Assembly: GCA_012295275.1 (NCBI GenBank)
Contig: CM022678.1
Location: 2,289,186-2,353,185, forward strand
Direction: 5' to 3'
Origin: Chrysomallon squamiferum
Taxonomy: Eukaryota; Mollusca; Gastropoda; Neomphalida; Peltospiridae
Length of the DNA: 64,000 nt
Translations under genes and position numbers: made by a program
Shown: positions 36,835-49,359 of the stretch, piece after piece
Layout: every line of letters begins with the position of its first letter
Position numbering within the stretch: the first letter of the stretch is position 1
Notes under the pieces: generated by a model
Told to the model about the DNA's origin: nothing
The model's input: only the letters and a program-made list of their open reading frames with translations
Database searches by the model: none

Positions 36835-37365
36835 TTTAGAATGTCTGAATGTATATTCTCTAGGTTTTGGGTGGAATATAATAATATAATATTTGGCATG
36901 TTTCAATGTATTTTCTCTGGAGTTAGGGTAGAGTATGATAAATGTAATGTTTGGTATATTTCAGTGTATATTCTCTAGGTTTGCGTGGAGTAATATAAAT
37001 GTAATGTTTGGTATGTTTCAATGTATTTTCTCTGGAGTTAGGGTAGAGTATGATAAATGTAATGTTTGGTATATTTCAGTGTATATTCTCTAGGTTTGCG
37101 TGGAGTAATATAAATGTAATGTTTGGTATGTTTCAATGTATTTTCTCTGGAGTTAGGGTAGAGTATGATAAATGTAATGTTTGGTATATTTCAGTGTATA
37201 TTCTCTAGGTTTGCGTGGAGTAATATAAATGTAATGTTTGGTATGTTTCAGTGTATATTCTCTAGGTTGGGGTAGAGTATGATAAATGTAATGTTTGGTA
37301 GATTTCAGTGTATATTCTCTAGGTTTGGGGTGGAGTATGATAAATGTTAAGTTTGGTATATCACA
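36835..37365. repeat. 57-bp minisatellite, array 1
   Basis: Tandem units around GATAAATGTAATGTTTGGTA / TATTTCAGTGTATATTCTCT / AGGTTGGGGTAGAGTAT, about 57 bp each, with higher-order alternation of two unit types. A second array (37690-38095) follows after a 230-bp spacer, which is itself repeated after 38095. Confidence 0.9.
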
Positions 37366-37689
37366 GCACCTCGGCAATCAGGTCTTTCTCCTGTTTTTAT
37401 ATCTGCTTCCATATTCCTTGCGAAAAAAACCATAACAAAATTCAAATAAGAAAATGTTTCCCAAAATGTTGGCTGTTGACAGTACATCATGCAGTAGGTT
37501 CTTATAAGCAGAGTTCACTGTAACATCTGTAATCTGCATAAAAACAATCTTAATTCTTTTGTCTGTAAAAACCCCCCGTCACTTTCTGGAATCTTTCACA
37601 AGTAAATTGTGGAATGTTCTAACAAAACATATTTTATCATGTTGATTTCCTCATACTTGATAATAAGTAAATTATTCATGTGTAATATT

Positions 37690-38095
37690 TGACGTTTCAG
37701 TGTATATTCTCTAGTTTTGGTTAGTGTATAATAAAAGTAATGTTTAGAATGTCTGAATGTATATTCTCTAGGTTTTGGGTGGAATATAATAATATAATAT
37801 TTGGCATGTTTCAATGTATTTTCTCTGGAGTTAGGGTAGAGTATCATAAATATAATGTTTGGTATATTTCAGTGTATATTCTCCAGGTTGGGATCGAGTA
37901 TGATAAATGTAATGTTTGGTATATTTCAGTGTATATTCTCTAGGTTTGCGTGAAGTAATATAAATGTAATGTTTGGTATGTTTCAGTGTATATTCTCTAG
38001 GTTGGGGTAGAGTATGATAAATGTAATGTTTGGTAGATTTCAGTGTATATTCTCTAGGTTTGGGGTGGAGTATGATAAATGTTAAGTTTGGTATA
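37690..38095. repeat. 57-bp minisatellite, array 2
   Basis: Same unit as at 36835-37365. It arose by a local duplication of array plus spacer: sequence near 36680 recurs near 37590, and that near 37366 recurs at 38099. Because 57 is divisible by three, the minus strand stays open as a 19-residue repeat. This is not evidence of a gene. Confidence 0.9.
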
Positions 38096-38569
38096 TCACA
38101 GCACCTCAGCAATCAGGTCTTTCTCCTGTTTTTATATCTGCTTCCATATTCCTTGCGAAAAAAACCATAACAAAATTCAAATAAGAAAATGTTTCCCAAA
38201 ATGTTGGCTGTTGACAGTACATCATGCAGTAGGTTCTTATAAGCAGAGTTCACTGTAACATCTGTAATCTGCATAAAAACAATCTTAATTATTTTGTCTG
38301 TAAAAAAAACCCAGCACATTCTGGAATCTTTCACAAGAAAATATAATCTCTTATGTTTGTGTAAAAACTTAAGTGTCAAAAAAAAGAAGGAAAAAGACAA
38401 CAGCAGTATAATATGTTTAGTCTGTTTTTATTTTGGTTTCAGTGTGCATTAAGATTAAATAATCATATGAAATACTACATATCTACACACAGTGACAGAA
38501 ATTAAAATACTCTTTAACACACACCTACATAAAAATACATTTAAAAACTCATAAAATGCTCGCAGACAT

Positions 38570-38597
38570 AATAATAATAATATAAATAATAATAAAA

Positions 38598-38631
<34 letters not shown>

Positions 38632-38640
38632 GTAATAGTA

Positions 38641-38679
<39 letters not shown>

Positions 38680-38725
38680 GTAATAATAATAATAATAACA
38701 ACAATAATAATAATAATAATAATAT
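38570..38725. repeat. (AAT)n microsatellite
   Basis: About 155 bp of AAT with AGT interruptions. The homologous tract in copy B is 51597-51750. The poly-Ile and poly-Tyr frames through it are artefacts. Confidence 0.95.
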
Positions 38726-39429
38726 ATGTACTCCACATCTGGTACTTTCTACACCTAGAGTAACACACTTTAATTATCAACACAAACACAAACAAAAAAT
38801 AGATTAAATACTTGCTAAGTTAGATGTATGTTAAAATGCTAACTAACTTTTACTCAACAAAATACATTAAAACTATCACAGACATAGACCAAGCAACCAC
38901 TAAGAATATCTTCATTAACCTTGATGAAGAATTTAACAAAATTTCTCTTTATTAATTGAAATTATTGATAGGAAGAAGGAAATATAAATAATTGTGTTAT
39001 GGAATGATTCCTGTCATGTTTTTTCAGTGGGTTGAGAGTGTTTGGCTTATGTGCTGTATAGTGTGTTACAAAGAAAGCAAGCTATAATAGCTTTTTTTAA
39101 ATTATTTTTTTATTTTTTTGTTTTATTGTTTTATAAAATCAGGTAGCAATACAGTGAAAATAAATTCAGTGGGTCTTGACAGCTATTTGCAAAGAAAGAA
39201 ATTATTGTTATTGCTATTATGATTATTATTATTATTATTATACTTGCGTTATTTCACTTTCATTCTGTATGGCTGTTTCCCCCTTACACTTCAGTGTGTG
39301 TGTGTGTGTGTGTGTGTTCTAATTTGTATATAGAATGAACTGAACAATAAGTTAGTATATATGTACGTAAGTATGCATGCATGTATATATGTATGTAGGT
39401 ATGTATGTATTGGTATTTGTGTATGTCTC

Positions 39430-39430
39430 T

Positions 39431-39515
<85 letters not shown>
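39430..39515. repeat. (TC)n-(TG)n compound microsatellite
   Basis: A TC run is followed by a TG run. Copy B has a shorter version near 52487-52550. Confidence 0.95.
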
Positions 39516-39516
<1 letters not shown>

Positions 39517-39973
39517 GAAAGTAACCAGTTTTTTTGTCCATGTTTTCATTCATGAAGGGGAAGTAACTTTACCTGTTGCTACAGAGGATTTCAGTTAATA
39601 AACAGGTATTATGTTTGAAATAAAAATAATAATAAAAAGAAAATAAAAAGTTAAAAAGTTAAAATAAAAATTATATATATAATAATAAAAGCATTGTATG
39701 ACTAAAGGGAAAAAATAATTTTATTTAATATTAACTGTTTCTAGTATCATAGACCGAGAAATACAGGTTGCTTTTTCAGGTCAATGTAAGATATTTCATG
39801 TAAATACTGAAGACAGTTACAGAAACATTTACAAGCTACAAGCAGAGTGATGAATAAAACCTGGACCCAACCTGGGACTTGATTTGAAAATGTGTCTTGT
39901 TTCGGTACATTCAACAGTTATAATACTAAAGTATATTTTAGAATTTTGTTTGAAACAATAAATAAATAAACAA

Positions 39974-40010
<37 letters not shown>

Positions 40011-40930
40011 ATAAAAACATTTTATTTAATATTAAGAGTATCTTGTATCAGAGACAGAGAAATACAAGTTGATTGTTCAAGTCATTGTAAGGTATTTGAT
40101 GTAATTATTGAAAACAGTTATACTAATTTATAAACTGCAACCAGAATGAAAAGTCATTTTGAATAAAACCTAGACACAACCTCAGTCTAGTTTCTAAAAT
40201 TAAACATAACATTTAAGTATATTTTAGAATTTTAACTAACAGTCATGTTCTTATTGTTTTATTATAGTGAAGTATGTATACAGGTATGTCTCTTTATTTG
40301 CTTGTGTGTGTGTGTGTATTTCTATATGTATGCATATGTTAGTAATTTAAACAAATACAATATTTACTTATTTATAATTCAGTTTAATCCATCTTTAGAC
40401 TTTAGATGAGTGCATATTACTAAACATTGTACATATTTTATTTCATTTTATTATTATTATTATTAGAGGTAGTAGTAGTAGTAGTAGTATTGACGTTTTA
40501 TTTATTTACTACTACTACTACTACTACAAATAAAATAAAAGTTAGAAGAAATTCATTATTTAGAGAATTTTATAACACAGAATGGATGTAAATCAATATG
40601 TTGAAATATTAACACAGGAAGAATTAAATGTGTATCACTAAATGCTATGAACGATAAAGAATCTGATAAACTTTGCACTAACACGTCACTAAATATTTCT
40701 ATTAATATCTAACAGATTTCCTCTTCATAACACGTGTATGACTGATCCTAGTTTTGTGTACGTTTAAATATTTTATTTAAAAGTCTGGGCTGTGTGATAA
40801 ATTATTGCATTTGGATGTGTGTGTATATCGGTGTGAGTGTAATAATATTGTTACCGGTGAAGGCAGAAAAAATAAATTATCTATCGTTATTCTTTTCGTT
40901 TTCTTTTCTTTTTGATTAATTATTGTTAGG

Positions 40931-40974
<44 letters not shown>

Positions 40975-42565
40975 TGTTTATTTATTTATTTATTTTTCTC
41001 ATTTTGTCATTTTCAGGAAGAAACGGTGTTAGAATTGAATTTCATTTAATCTTATATTAAAGGTGCTTTGATTTTGATAGTGGAATTATACTAAAGAAAA
41101 CGGATATTATCTAAAAGAAGGAGCTCTCCTTTTAAGAGGAAGTTTAATGAACTTTTTGTAATGGCTGCTTTCATGTGGTAAAACGCTTTGTGTAGTACAA
41201 ATCGTTATCGAATGATCATGTCAAATGACACGAGAGGAATAACTGGTGCTGAAGTTACATTAAACTGTCTGAATTCGACAGAGCTGCTATGATGGCTGAT
41301 GCAGTGATAGTTAAAAACACAGCTCTATGCAATAATGAAAATCGTTGCTCATTTATTTTATTAAATATTAAAAATAATGTTATATTTCTTTCAATTTTCA
41401 AAAGTTAAATACCAGTGTAAGTGTTCAAGAAGATGGACGTAAAGCTGAAGAGGTTTGACCTTTGTGTAAGTTAATTTATTTATATTATTTTTAATTGTGT
41501 ATAAATACATTTTTTGGTTTCCAGTTCGTAGTTGGAAATGAACTATAAAGTCATCAAAAGTTAGAAATCTGAACTAGATTCATATACTTTTGAAAACAAA
41601 TCAAGAACTACTTAAAATTGAAAAATATTTGTAAATTGTCCAGTATTTTTACTTATTTAAGTCATTAATAAATCCGGAATTATTTTTATTTGTTTGCATA
41701 TTACTAAAAGTTTTGTTAATATACCTGTCCTTGTCATACTATTTTCCTGGGCCGTAGACGATGCACATAAACTATTTTTTATTATTAATTTAAAAAACAA
41801 GATACGCCACTGCATTAAGGCTGTGAGTTTTCTCTTTCACTACTTTTGTTTCTGACAACACTGTATAATAATAATAATAATAATAATATAAAAAAAAAAT
41901 TATGAATTTTCTTTTTTGGCTGAGAAAAACATGCATTTTTTTTATTATTTGTGTCCACACTAAATAAAAAAAAAGAAATACAAGCCTAAATGATTTCCTG
42001 TGCTTCAAAGTAGTTGTATTACAGGTTTGTTGTTAAACTGTAGATTTTTAATACTAACAAGAATTCAGAATATATTTTCTATAATTTCAAGTGATTATTA
42101 TGTTTTTCCATAAAATGTAGGTTAATTTAATACTTAGAAGTATTCAGAATATATTTTGTATAATTCTAGATGACTAATGTTTTTCCATGAAATGTGGGTA
42201 AGTTAGTACTAACAATATACTGAAACGAGACTGTGCATATCTCCCAATCTCACCTTTTATTTAATTTAATTTATTTATTTAATGTTAAATTCATTTTATT
42301 ATCCAAAGTGAAGATTCGAACATCTTTTCCTTTATATATTAGTTCTATTAAATAACTGAATACATTTTTTCTAATATATTTAGAATTTTTTGCTTTAAAT
42401 AATAATTTCAAAATAAATTATTATCATTTCATTTTTAGACAGAGAAAACCCTCTGTTTCTGTTAAAACCAATTTATTCTTTATTTACAGATTGTCCAATG
42501 AGATGACTGGTGGGCGTGGTAACAGTAACAAGTAAAACAAAAACCTGTCAATCAAAATCTTTGAC

Positions 42566-42602
42566 ATGGGAGGTAGAAGGAAAAGCTCATCTGTTGACCC
42601 AG
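42566..42602 (+). pseudogene. FAM167-like gene, exon 1
   Basis: The ATG at 42566 opens a frame reading MGGRRKSSSVDP, ending in phase 1 at a strong donor CCCAG|GTCAGT (42603). It joins in frame to the exon at 43103. The N-terminus is short, basic and serine-rich. I assign it to the FAM167 locus because the next exon matches that family. The family's cellular role is poorly defined. This exon itself looks intact; the locus is called a pseudogene because of lesions in exons 2 and 3. A second copy with a dead donor lies at 56617-56653. Confidence 0.6.
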
Positions 42603-43102
42603 GTCAGTCCACTTCAGAGCTCGAAGTAGTGAGTAGTGAAGTAGTATCCAAGAAACCAGTGTGTAATTAAGTAGTATGAAAGCAGTATTCACTGAAGTAG
42701 TATGAAAGTGAAGTATAGTGAAATTGTGTGGAAATGGAGAAGTAGTATGAAAGTAGTGTATAGCTAAATAGGAAGCAACTTAGTGAAGTATGAAAAGTGT
42801 AGTCAAGATGTATGAAATTAGTTTGTATTGAAGTAGTATGCAAGTAGTGTATAGTGAAGTAGTATGAAATTCTCTCCGTATGTCTGTCTCTCATTCATGT
42901 ATCACTTTGTATTATTAAAATAAAATTAATTCATCAGAAGTAAATAAATAAATAAATTAGTAGGTAAGTAAATAAATAAATAAATAAATAAATTAGTAGG
43001 TAAGTAAATAAATAAATAAATTAGTAGGTAAGTAATTAAATAATTAAATAAATAAATTAGAAGGTAAGTAAATAAATAAATAAATACTGTTAATTATTTC
43101 AG

Positions 43103-43359
43103 TGACTCAACATCTTCCTATTATCTCAGAAGATGTCGGTGATGTCATCCTGAACATTTCTGAAGATCTTTCCATTACTAAAATTGACAATTCTGACCTC
43201 AGCCAGGTCAAGGCCATGGCAACAAGGTTAAACATGAAAACCAGAAGACCAATCCTCGCTTTCATATCCATGAATGTAGCAAAAACTAAAAATGATAAAT
43301 TAACTCCGGAACAAAAGGAAGAAATAAACCATGCTTTGGAATGGATAAAAAACTAACTG
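43103..43359 (+). pseudogene. FAM167-like gene, exon 2 with premature stop
   Basis: Acceptor TAATTATTTCAG, phase 1; donor ACTG|GTATGT at 43360, phase 0. It reads VTQHLPIISEDVGDVILNIS, then SQVKAMATRLNMKTRRP, and ends EEINHALEWIKN-stop-L. The LxLxTRRP segment and the xEAIxWLRKEL-type end are the hallmarks of FAM167A/B, where the sequence continues into a conserved C-terminal coiled coil. Here the codon expected to be glutamate is TAA (43354-43356), one codon before the donor. Exon 3 at 57422 continues exactly after this point, so the stop looks like a GAA to TAA nonsense mutation. Alternative: a genuine 96-residue two-exon product. Confidence 0.65.
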
Positions 43360-43364
43360 GTATG

Positions 43365-43620
43365 TGAGACCACTGTTCCACTACTACTACTACTATCATA
43401 GTAATAATAACAGTAATATTATTATCAATATGACTTCTATTATCGAGAGAGTTCAATTATTGTTACTACTATCATTACAGTGTTTACTACCACTGCTATA
43501 CTATCACATCTACTGTTATTATTATTATTATTACTTGAACATCGATACCGCTACTACTACTATTACTACTACTGTTACTAAATCAGTTCGGCAAGTCTTG
43601 ATATGAAAAAGATTTGTTTA
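43365..43620. repeat. (CTA)n-rich simple repeat in the intron after exon 2
   Basis: CTA and ATT/TAC trinucleotide tracts. A similar and longer CTA tract (57255-57410) sits just before exon 3, consistent with both lying in the intron of the ancestral gene. Confidence 0.7.
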
Positions 43621-43923
43621 TAAATTTAGTTTGAGTACTAATTTACTTTTAGTTTATTTTATCAAATCACTTACATGTGTACTGTGACAGTAGTTTGTTT
43701 TGTGTTGTATGAATAACCTCCCTTTATCTATTTATTTATTTATTATTGTTATTATTATTATTATTATTATTTGTTTATTAAATGGATAATCTCCTTTAAT
43801 TTTATTTTTATTTACTATTACTACTATACTACAATTGTATCATTATTATTGTTATTATTCCTTTGTTGTAGTAATGATAATCTCCCTTTAATAATCATCA
43901 AATAGTAACCATCACAAGAAACA

Positions 43924-43949
<26 letters not shown>

Positions 43950-43955
<6 letters not shown>

Positions 43956-44400
43956 ATAAAATCAGCAAGATGTATGTGTCTATGTAAATAAATAAGTAAG
44001 TCAGTAAACAAAGTCAAATGTTTTGATCAATGATATTTTTATTACAAATAATTATGGACAAAATACAATGATTATCATGATTAAATTAGAACTTTTCACA
44101 AAACATTTAACCATATTCTGTGAACACACACACACAAATACATATATATCTATTAGATGACATTTTTCGTTATTATTTAATAAAAACGTTTTATATAAGC
44201 AAAGAATCAATAATTTACTTGCTTAATTAACTACATATTTTTTAAATCAGTTTTAAATTGATATCTTAAGAACATTGCAATCTCAAACATATTTTAACAA
44301 AGAACAGCAAAATCAGTTTATATTGCTGTAGTCGTTTTACAACACAGGATAAACATTTGATCAATAACTAAATAATTACATCATCATCAAACACAATAAG

Positions 44401-44431
<31 letters not shown>

Positions 44432-46895
44432 TAATTAATAAATTATATTAAAAATTGAAAAATAAGAACAAATAAAGAAAGAATGCAAAAAGAAAAGATA
44501 AAAGAAGAGAATTAAATAAAGTGTGAATATACATATGTGAGTCTGTGAGTGTGTGTGTTTGTGACACCACTGTGCTAGGTTACTGAAGTTTTAGATTAGA
44601 AACTTTGTATGAAATTTACTTGTATTTCTCTCCCTTTCTTAGACTGCCTATTTTTCTATTTGTACTCTCTCTCTCTCTCAAACAGTGGACCACACATTAA
44701 GAAAAAGTTGATATATTCTGTTATCATATTAAATCAGGGTATTTTCTGCTAACTGGTGTAAATGATGTCTGTATAAAAACAATATTAACTCTTTTGTCTG
44801 TAGAAGAAATACAGCAACAACATTATAAAAGATTGAAAGAGTGATGATTAGAAAGGAGAGGATGGAATCTTGGAAGTTTAATATCATAATTTTATCTTTG
44901 CCCACCAAGAATTTCAGTTAATTGAAAGGTTTTTTTTCTAACAGTTACAGTTAAACTTTTTGGCCTGAAAACTGATGTAACTAGATAACAACAAAATTAA
45001 ACTAACTAGGTTCCGAGAAAATAAAAATATGTAGGTGAAATTAAATAACAAAAGCTAAACAGCAGGATTGCGAGTTGACTAAGAAGAAAAAATACAATAA
45101 CAAATTGTGAAACTATATTCGTCAGAACAAGTTTAAAACTACAACGACATTTAGATTCTTCACACGCCTTTGTCTGCTATTTCTATCTATCTATCTATCT
45201 GTAATTACCTGCCTTCATTTTGTTTTTAAAAAAAATCCCTCTTTTCATTGTCTTCATACAATTTTATTTCATTCAGTAAACTTTTATTTTATTTTTGATT
45301 TCATTTTTTTTTATATTTCATTACCTTATTTGTTTTTCTCATTTTATTATTATTATTATTATTATTATATTATTATTATTATTATTATTATTATGTTGCT
45401 GTTGTTGTTCTTGCTGTTATTTGTTTTGTTTCATAGCTCTAAGATACTTACATCACATGTTACTCGAGTTCACGGTTGAATTGTAAACAAAGAGAATTTG
45501 AAACCTGTGTAGTTAACTCTTTGTTAGAGAATAGAAAAATGTCGTTATACAGCTAGTGTTGACAATATGGCTAATTTTGTCAGATTTCAAACTTTAATGT
45601 TAAGCTACACATCATTACTCTGGTGGTTGTTGTGAAATCGAATTAAATATTTGTATATACAATAATAATGATTATGATGATGATTATGATGATGATTATA
45701 TTAAGGGAGGTGTTAGGCCTCCGCGGAAGCTCCTGAATTTATGTGATCAAGACAGCAAAAATAATACCTGAAATGAAATACTTGCCGCTGACTTAACGTT
45801 ATTTATAGACAATTGTAATCTGACATCGCTTCGGTTTTATGAATAAGTTTAAGATATTAATCTGATATTCTGGTGTGAACTTGTAAAGTGCATTTATTAG
45901 TTAAGGCACATCGTAGTTAAGCATTACCATCCCAACCCCCATATATTCTTTCCGTCTCTTTATCTTATCTCCATGCAAACCAGTTTCCAACAAATTTTAA
46001 GAAAAGTTCTAATGATCTAGCTGTACTCAAAATGGAATGTAACTTCAAGATAACAACAAAACTGTGTAATCCTAAAAGTTCTTTACTAAAATTTGAAGAA
46101 TAAACATCTAGAGTCAACTAGAGAGAAATCACGCAATGCCGCCTGCACGTAGTGTTACATGGAGCGACAGCATTTGAAAGATCACCGAGCAGAGTTAAAT
46201 AAAATGGCTTGGACCTTGAACTGCTGACTTCAAAGATAACTAACAAACTGCATTAGGTCCCTGCCCTTTTCTTTTTATTAAAACTTTGAAGACAAACATC
46301 CGATCAGCTAGAAGAGGAACCACGCAATGTAAGTTTGTGTAATGCGGGTGTGGCCAATCAGTATCCATTATCCAGAGAGTCAGATGTGGATGTAGATTAT
46401 GTGCACAATAAAAAAAAAATTAAACCAATGAAAAACAAAACAACTAACATTAGGTTAGAAGAACGAACACCGCCACTTATTTGCGTTTTCAAAACGACAG
46501 GAGATTTGTGTATTTAACCCTGTAACTGTTATTCCATCCTGTATGTAGAAATAAGAGACTTAAATAAAAAATAAATAAATAAATATACAAATAACAATTA
46601 AAATGCAACGTTGTTGTTGCTTTGTTTGTTATTATTTTTATTATTATTATTATTATCCATTATTAATAATTATTATTTATTATTGTTATTTTTTTCTTTC
46701 TTTTTTTTCCTTTCTTTTTTTTTCTTTCTGACGAATGTTATTTTCATATTATTTGAGGTATTCGTTTATTTTTTGATTTCGTTTTATGGCATAACTACAT
46801 ATAATTGCGTAGACGTTTGGTTATATATTTTGATCCGATTGATTTCCGGGGACGTCTTTTAACAGTTTTTTAAAAAGAAAACAAAAATCACAAAT
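43950..46895. other. Noncoding stretch between the duplicated blocks
   Basis: No gene seen. It contains an (ATT)n run (45341-45395) and recurrent upstream-type modules: about 45470-45620 is related to 7095-7220 and 9930-10100, and about 45860-46570 is related to 10460-11045. These show that the same module family seen in the first 20 kb extends into this locus. The open frame at 46335-46517 lies in a module with no conserved frame in its relatives. Confidence 0.6.
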
Positions 46896-47095
46896 NNNNN
46901 NNNNNNNNNNNNNNNNNNNNNNNNNNNNNNNNNNNNNNNNNNNNNNNNNNNNNNNNNNNNNNNNNNNNNNNNNNNNNNNNNNNNNNNNNNNNNNNNNNNN
47001 NNNNNNNNNNNNNNNNNNNNNNNNNNNNNNNNNNNNNNNNNNNNNNNNNNNNNNNNNNNNNNNNNNNNNNNNNNNNNNNNNNNNNNNNNNNNNNN
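46896..47095. other. Assembly gap
   Basis: 200 consecutive N bases. The round size suggests a scaffold gap of unknown true length, lying at the border of duplication copy B. Confidence 0.99.
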
Positions 47096-47729
47096 ATGAT
47101 TAATTATAATATATGCATTTATTTTTTTTTTTTTAACTTTTATCTGTTTAATGATTAGAATATACTAAATGAATATACATAGCAAATACATGTTTATATT
47201 TTTAGTTACACTGATTTTGTTTTCTTATTAATTTGCTTGACAGAATGTTTTTACTACCTTTATTTTGTGTATCAACTAACTTTAGATCTAACTTCAACTT
47301 ACTGTTTTATAATTAACTGTATCTTTAATTAATGGATTAAAAAGGAGAAATGCTGTTTGTCTCCCATTTGTTACACGTCTAGCTGTTACACATCCAGTTG
47401 TTACACATCCAGTTGTTACAGTCAGTTGACTGATTTACTTAGCCAACACCTATAATATTAATGTAATAGTTACCAGTGATCAAGTGTTTTTCCATTTTCT
47501 TCTGATCACAATGAATAAGAAATAGAAAGAAATCACTAAATGCAATAAAGAAAAGATCACACATAAAAAATATAATAATAATAATAATAATAGAAAGAAA
47601 GAAAGAAAGAAAGCAAAAAATCCCAATTTTTACATAGTTGAGACCGGCACATGTACTGTAATATATTTATGTACTTGTTTTTCTATATTTTATATTCTTT
47701 GCATAAATACTCTTTGACTTTACAGTGTT

Positions 47730-47885
47730 GCTAACTGGCTTTCAGTGAGCTTGTCGCATAAATACACTTTGACTTTACAGTGTTGCTAACTGGCTTTCAG
47801 TGTTGCTAACTGGCTTTCAGTGTTGCTAACTGGCTTTCAGTGTTGCTAACTGGCTTTCAGTGTTGCTAACTGGCTTTCTGTGAGC
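47730..47885. repeat. 20-bp minisatellite
   Basis: Perfect or near-perfect units of GTTGCTAACTGGCTTTCAGT, about six in a row. A longer unit that includes GAGCTTGTCGCATAAATAC has also been duplicated. Confidence 0.95.
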
Positions 47886-48204
47886 TTGTCTTATGATAAA
47901 ACGCCACAACAGGGTTTTCTCTACAACTGTCACAAGATATTTTTGTTTGCACTTTCAGAAACAGCAAATCAGTTTAACAAAATACTTGGTCTGGTTGGTT
48001 GTGAAAGTCACCTGATAGTTGGGTTGTCTTAAGCTGTTGTTTTTGTTGGGATTAGCGTGAAATTAATTAACATTCTAGTGTCATCGATAATCAAACTGCT
48101 TTAAACTGCTTTAAACTTCTTTATATTAACTTTTTTATTTTTTATTTTATTATTATTTTTTTTGACTTCTGGTATATTGTAATAGAGATTAATTGCTTAA
48201 TTAT

Positions 48205-48535
48205 TCCCCAAGCTAATTGTGTAACAACTGGAAGATGAGTCTATTACTGTATGCTAGGTAACGAAGCTAACTGTGTAACAACTGGAAGATGAGTCTATTA
48301 CTGTATGCTAGGTAGCTAAGCTAATTGTGTAACAACTGGAAGATGAGTCTATCATTGTATGCTAGGTAGCTAAGCTAATTGTGTAACAACTGGAAGATGA
48401 GTCTATTATTGTATGCTAGGTAGCTAAGCTAATTGTGTAACAACTGGAAGATGAGTCTATCATTGTATGCTAGGTAGCTAAGCTATTGTATAACAACCGG
48501 AAGATGAGTCTATTATTGTATGCTAGGTAGAGGGC
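48205..48535. repeat. About 60-bp minisatellite
   Basis: Six units, each containing GTGTAACAACTGGAAGATGA and TGTATGCTAGGTAGCTAAGC. In copy A (about 36297-36350) the unit is single, so the expansion is specific to copy B. Confidence 0.9.
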
Positions 48536-48943
48536 ATCTGATTACCAATTCGGTCATGAATTGTGTTTTTATAAGGCATGTGACAAATGGATGGGTACAA
48601 AATGGGATGATACTGATAAGAGTACCACTTGATTGTGAAAGTCCATTAAATTGCTAATGTTTTAAAATAATAATTAAATTTCATAAAACTAATGTTATTA
48701 TGTTGAATACTAAATGAAAGATTTAATAAACATTATTAATATGTGTGTGTGTGACCAATATAATCTTGTTAAATAAGTAAATACTAAATTTGAATTTTGT
48801 TTAATTGAATTAGTTTAGAGTTTACTGTATCACTAATTTCTTTAAGATTTTTATTGTATATATATTCTAATGGTAATTATTATTTTTATTATTAGTATTA
48901 TTATTATTAGTAGTATTATTAATATGGAGTGTATTGTAATTAA

Positions 48944-48981
<38 letters not shown>

Positions 48982-49001
48982 ATGGAGTGTATTGTAATTA
49001 A

Positions 49002-49045
<44 letters not shown>

Positions 49046-49359
49046 GATACAGAGTGTAATGTAATGCCATTAACAGTTATAATAAATATGCTTTATAAAT
49101 GGTAATTACTTTTGTTTTCTTTATCAGATGAAGTATATTTAAAAAACAAAACCACACTGCACTGGAATAATTCAGTGTACGAGTTCAGCCTGACTTTCAC
49201 TAGTGAAATTGAATTACACACCAGCGTCTCTGCTAACTCTGCTAATGGAATCTTCCATGCAAGTAAATTGTGAAATGTTCTAACAAACCACAGACCCAGT
49301 TTATTATGTTAATTTCCTCATAAAAAGTAAATTAGTCATGTAATGTTTGACATGTTTTA

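Larger units (their letters stand above)
35390..43950 (+). repeat. Tandem segmental duplication, copy A
   Basis: Collinear with about 47130-57250. Matching landmarks include CATCAACTAACTTTAGATC (35571/47268), AGCAATCAGGTCTTTCTCCT (38107/51121), AAATTCAGTGGGTCTTGACA (39161, with a close relative at 52160), GGATGTAAATCAATATGTTG (40583/53669), CAAGTGATTATTATG with TCCATAAAATG in copy A only, and the FAM167 exon 1 (42566/56617). Similarity is highest (about 95% by eye) over 38.1-42.0 versus 51.1-54.9 kb. This copy contains FAM167 exons 1 and 2. Confidence 0.85.

Noticed and set aside
38113-38400. Minus-strand frame repeated at 51119-51340
   Set aside because: The similarity reflects the recent segmental duplication. 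The frame is not preserved (different ends and indels) and there is no recognisable protein content.
46335-46517. 60-residue frame
   Set aside because: It lies in a recurrent noncoding module. The related stretch near 10850-11000 does not maintain the frame.
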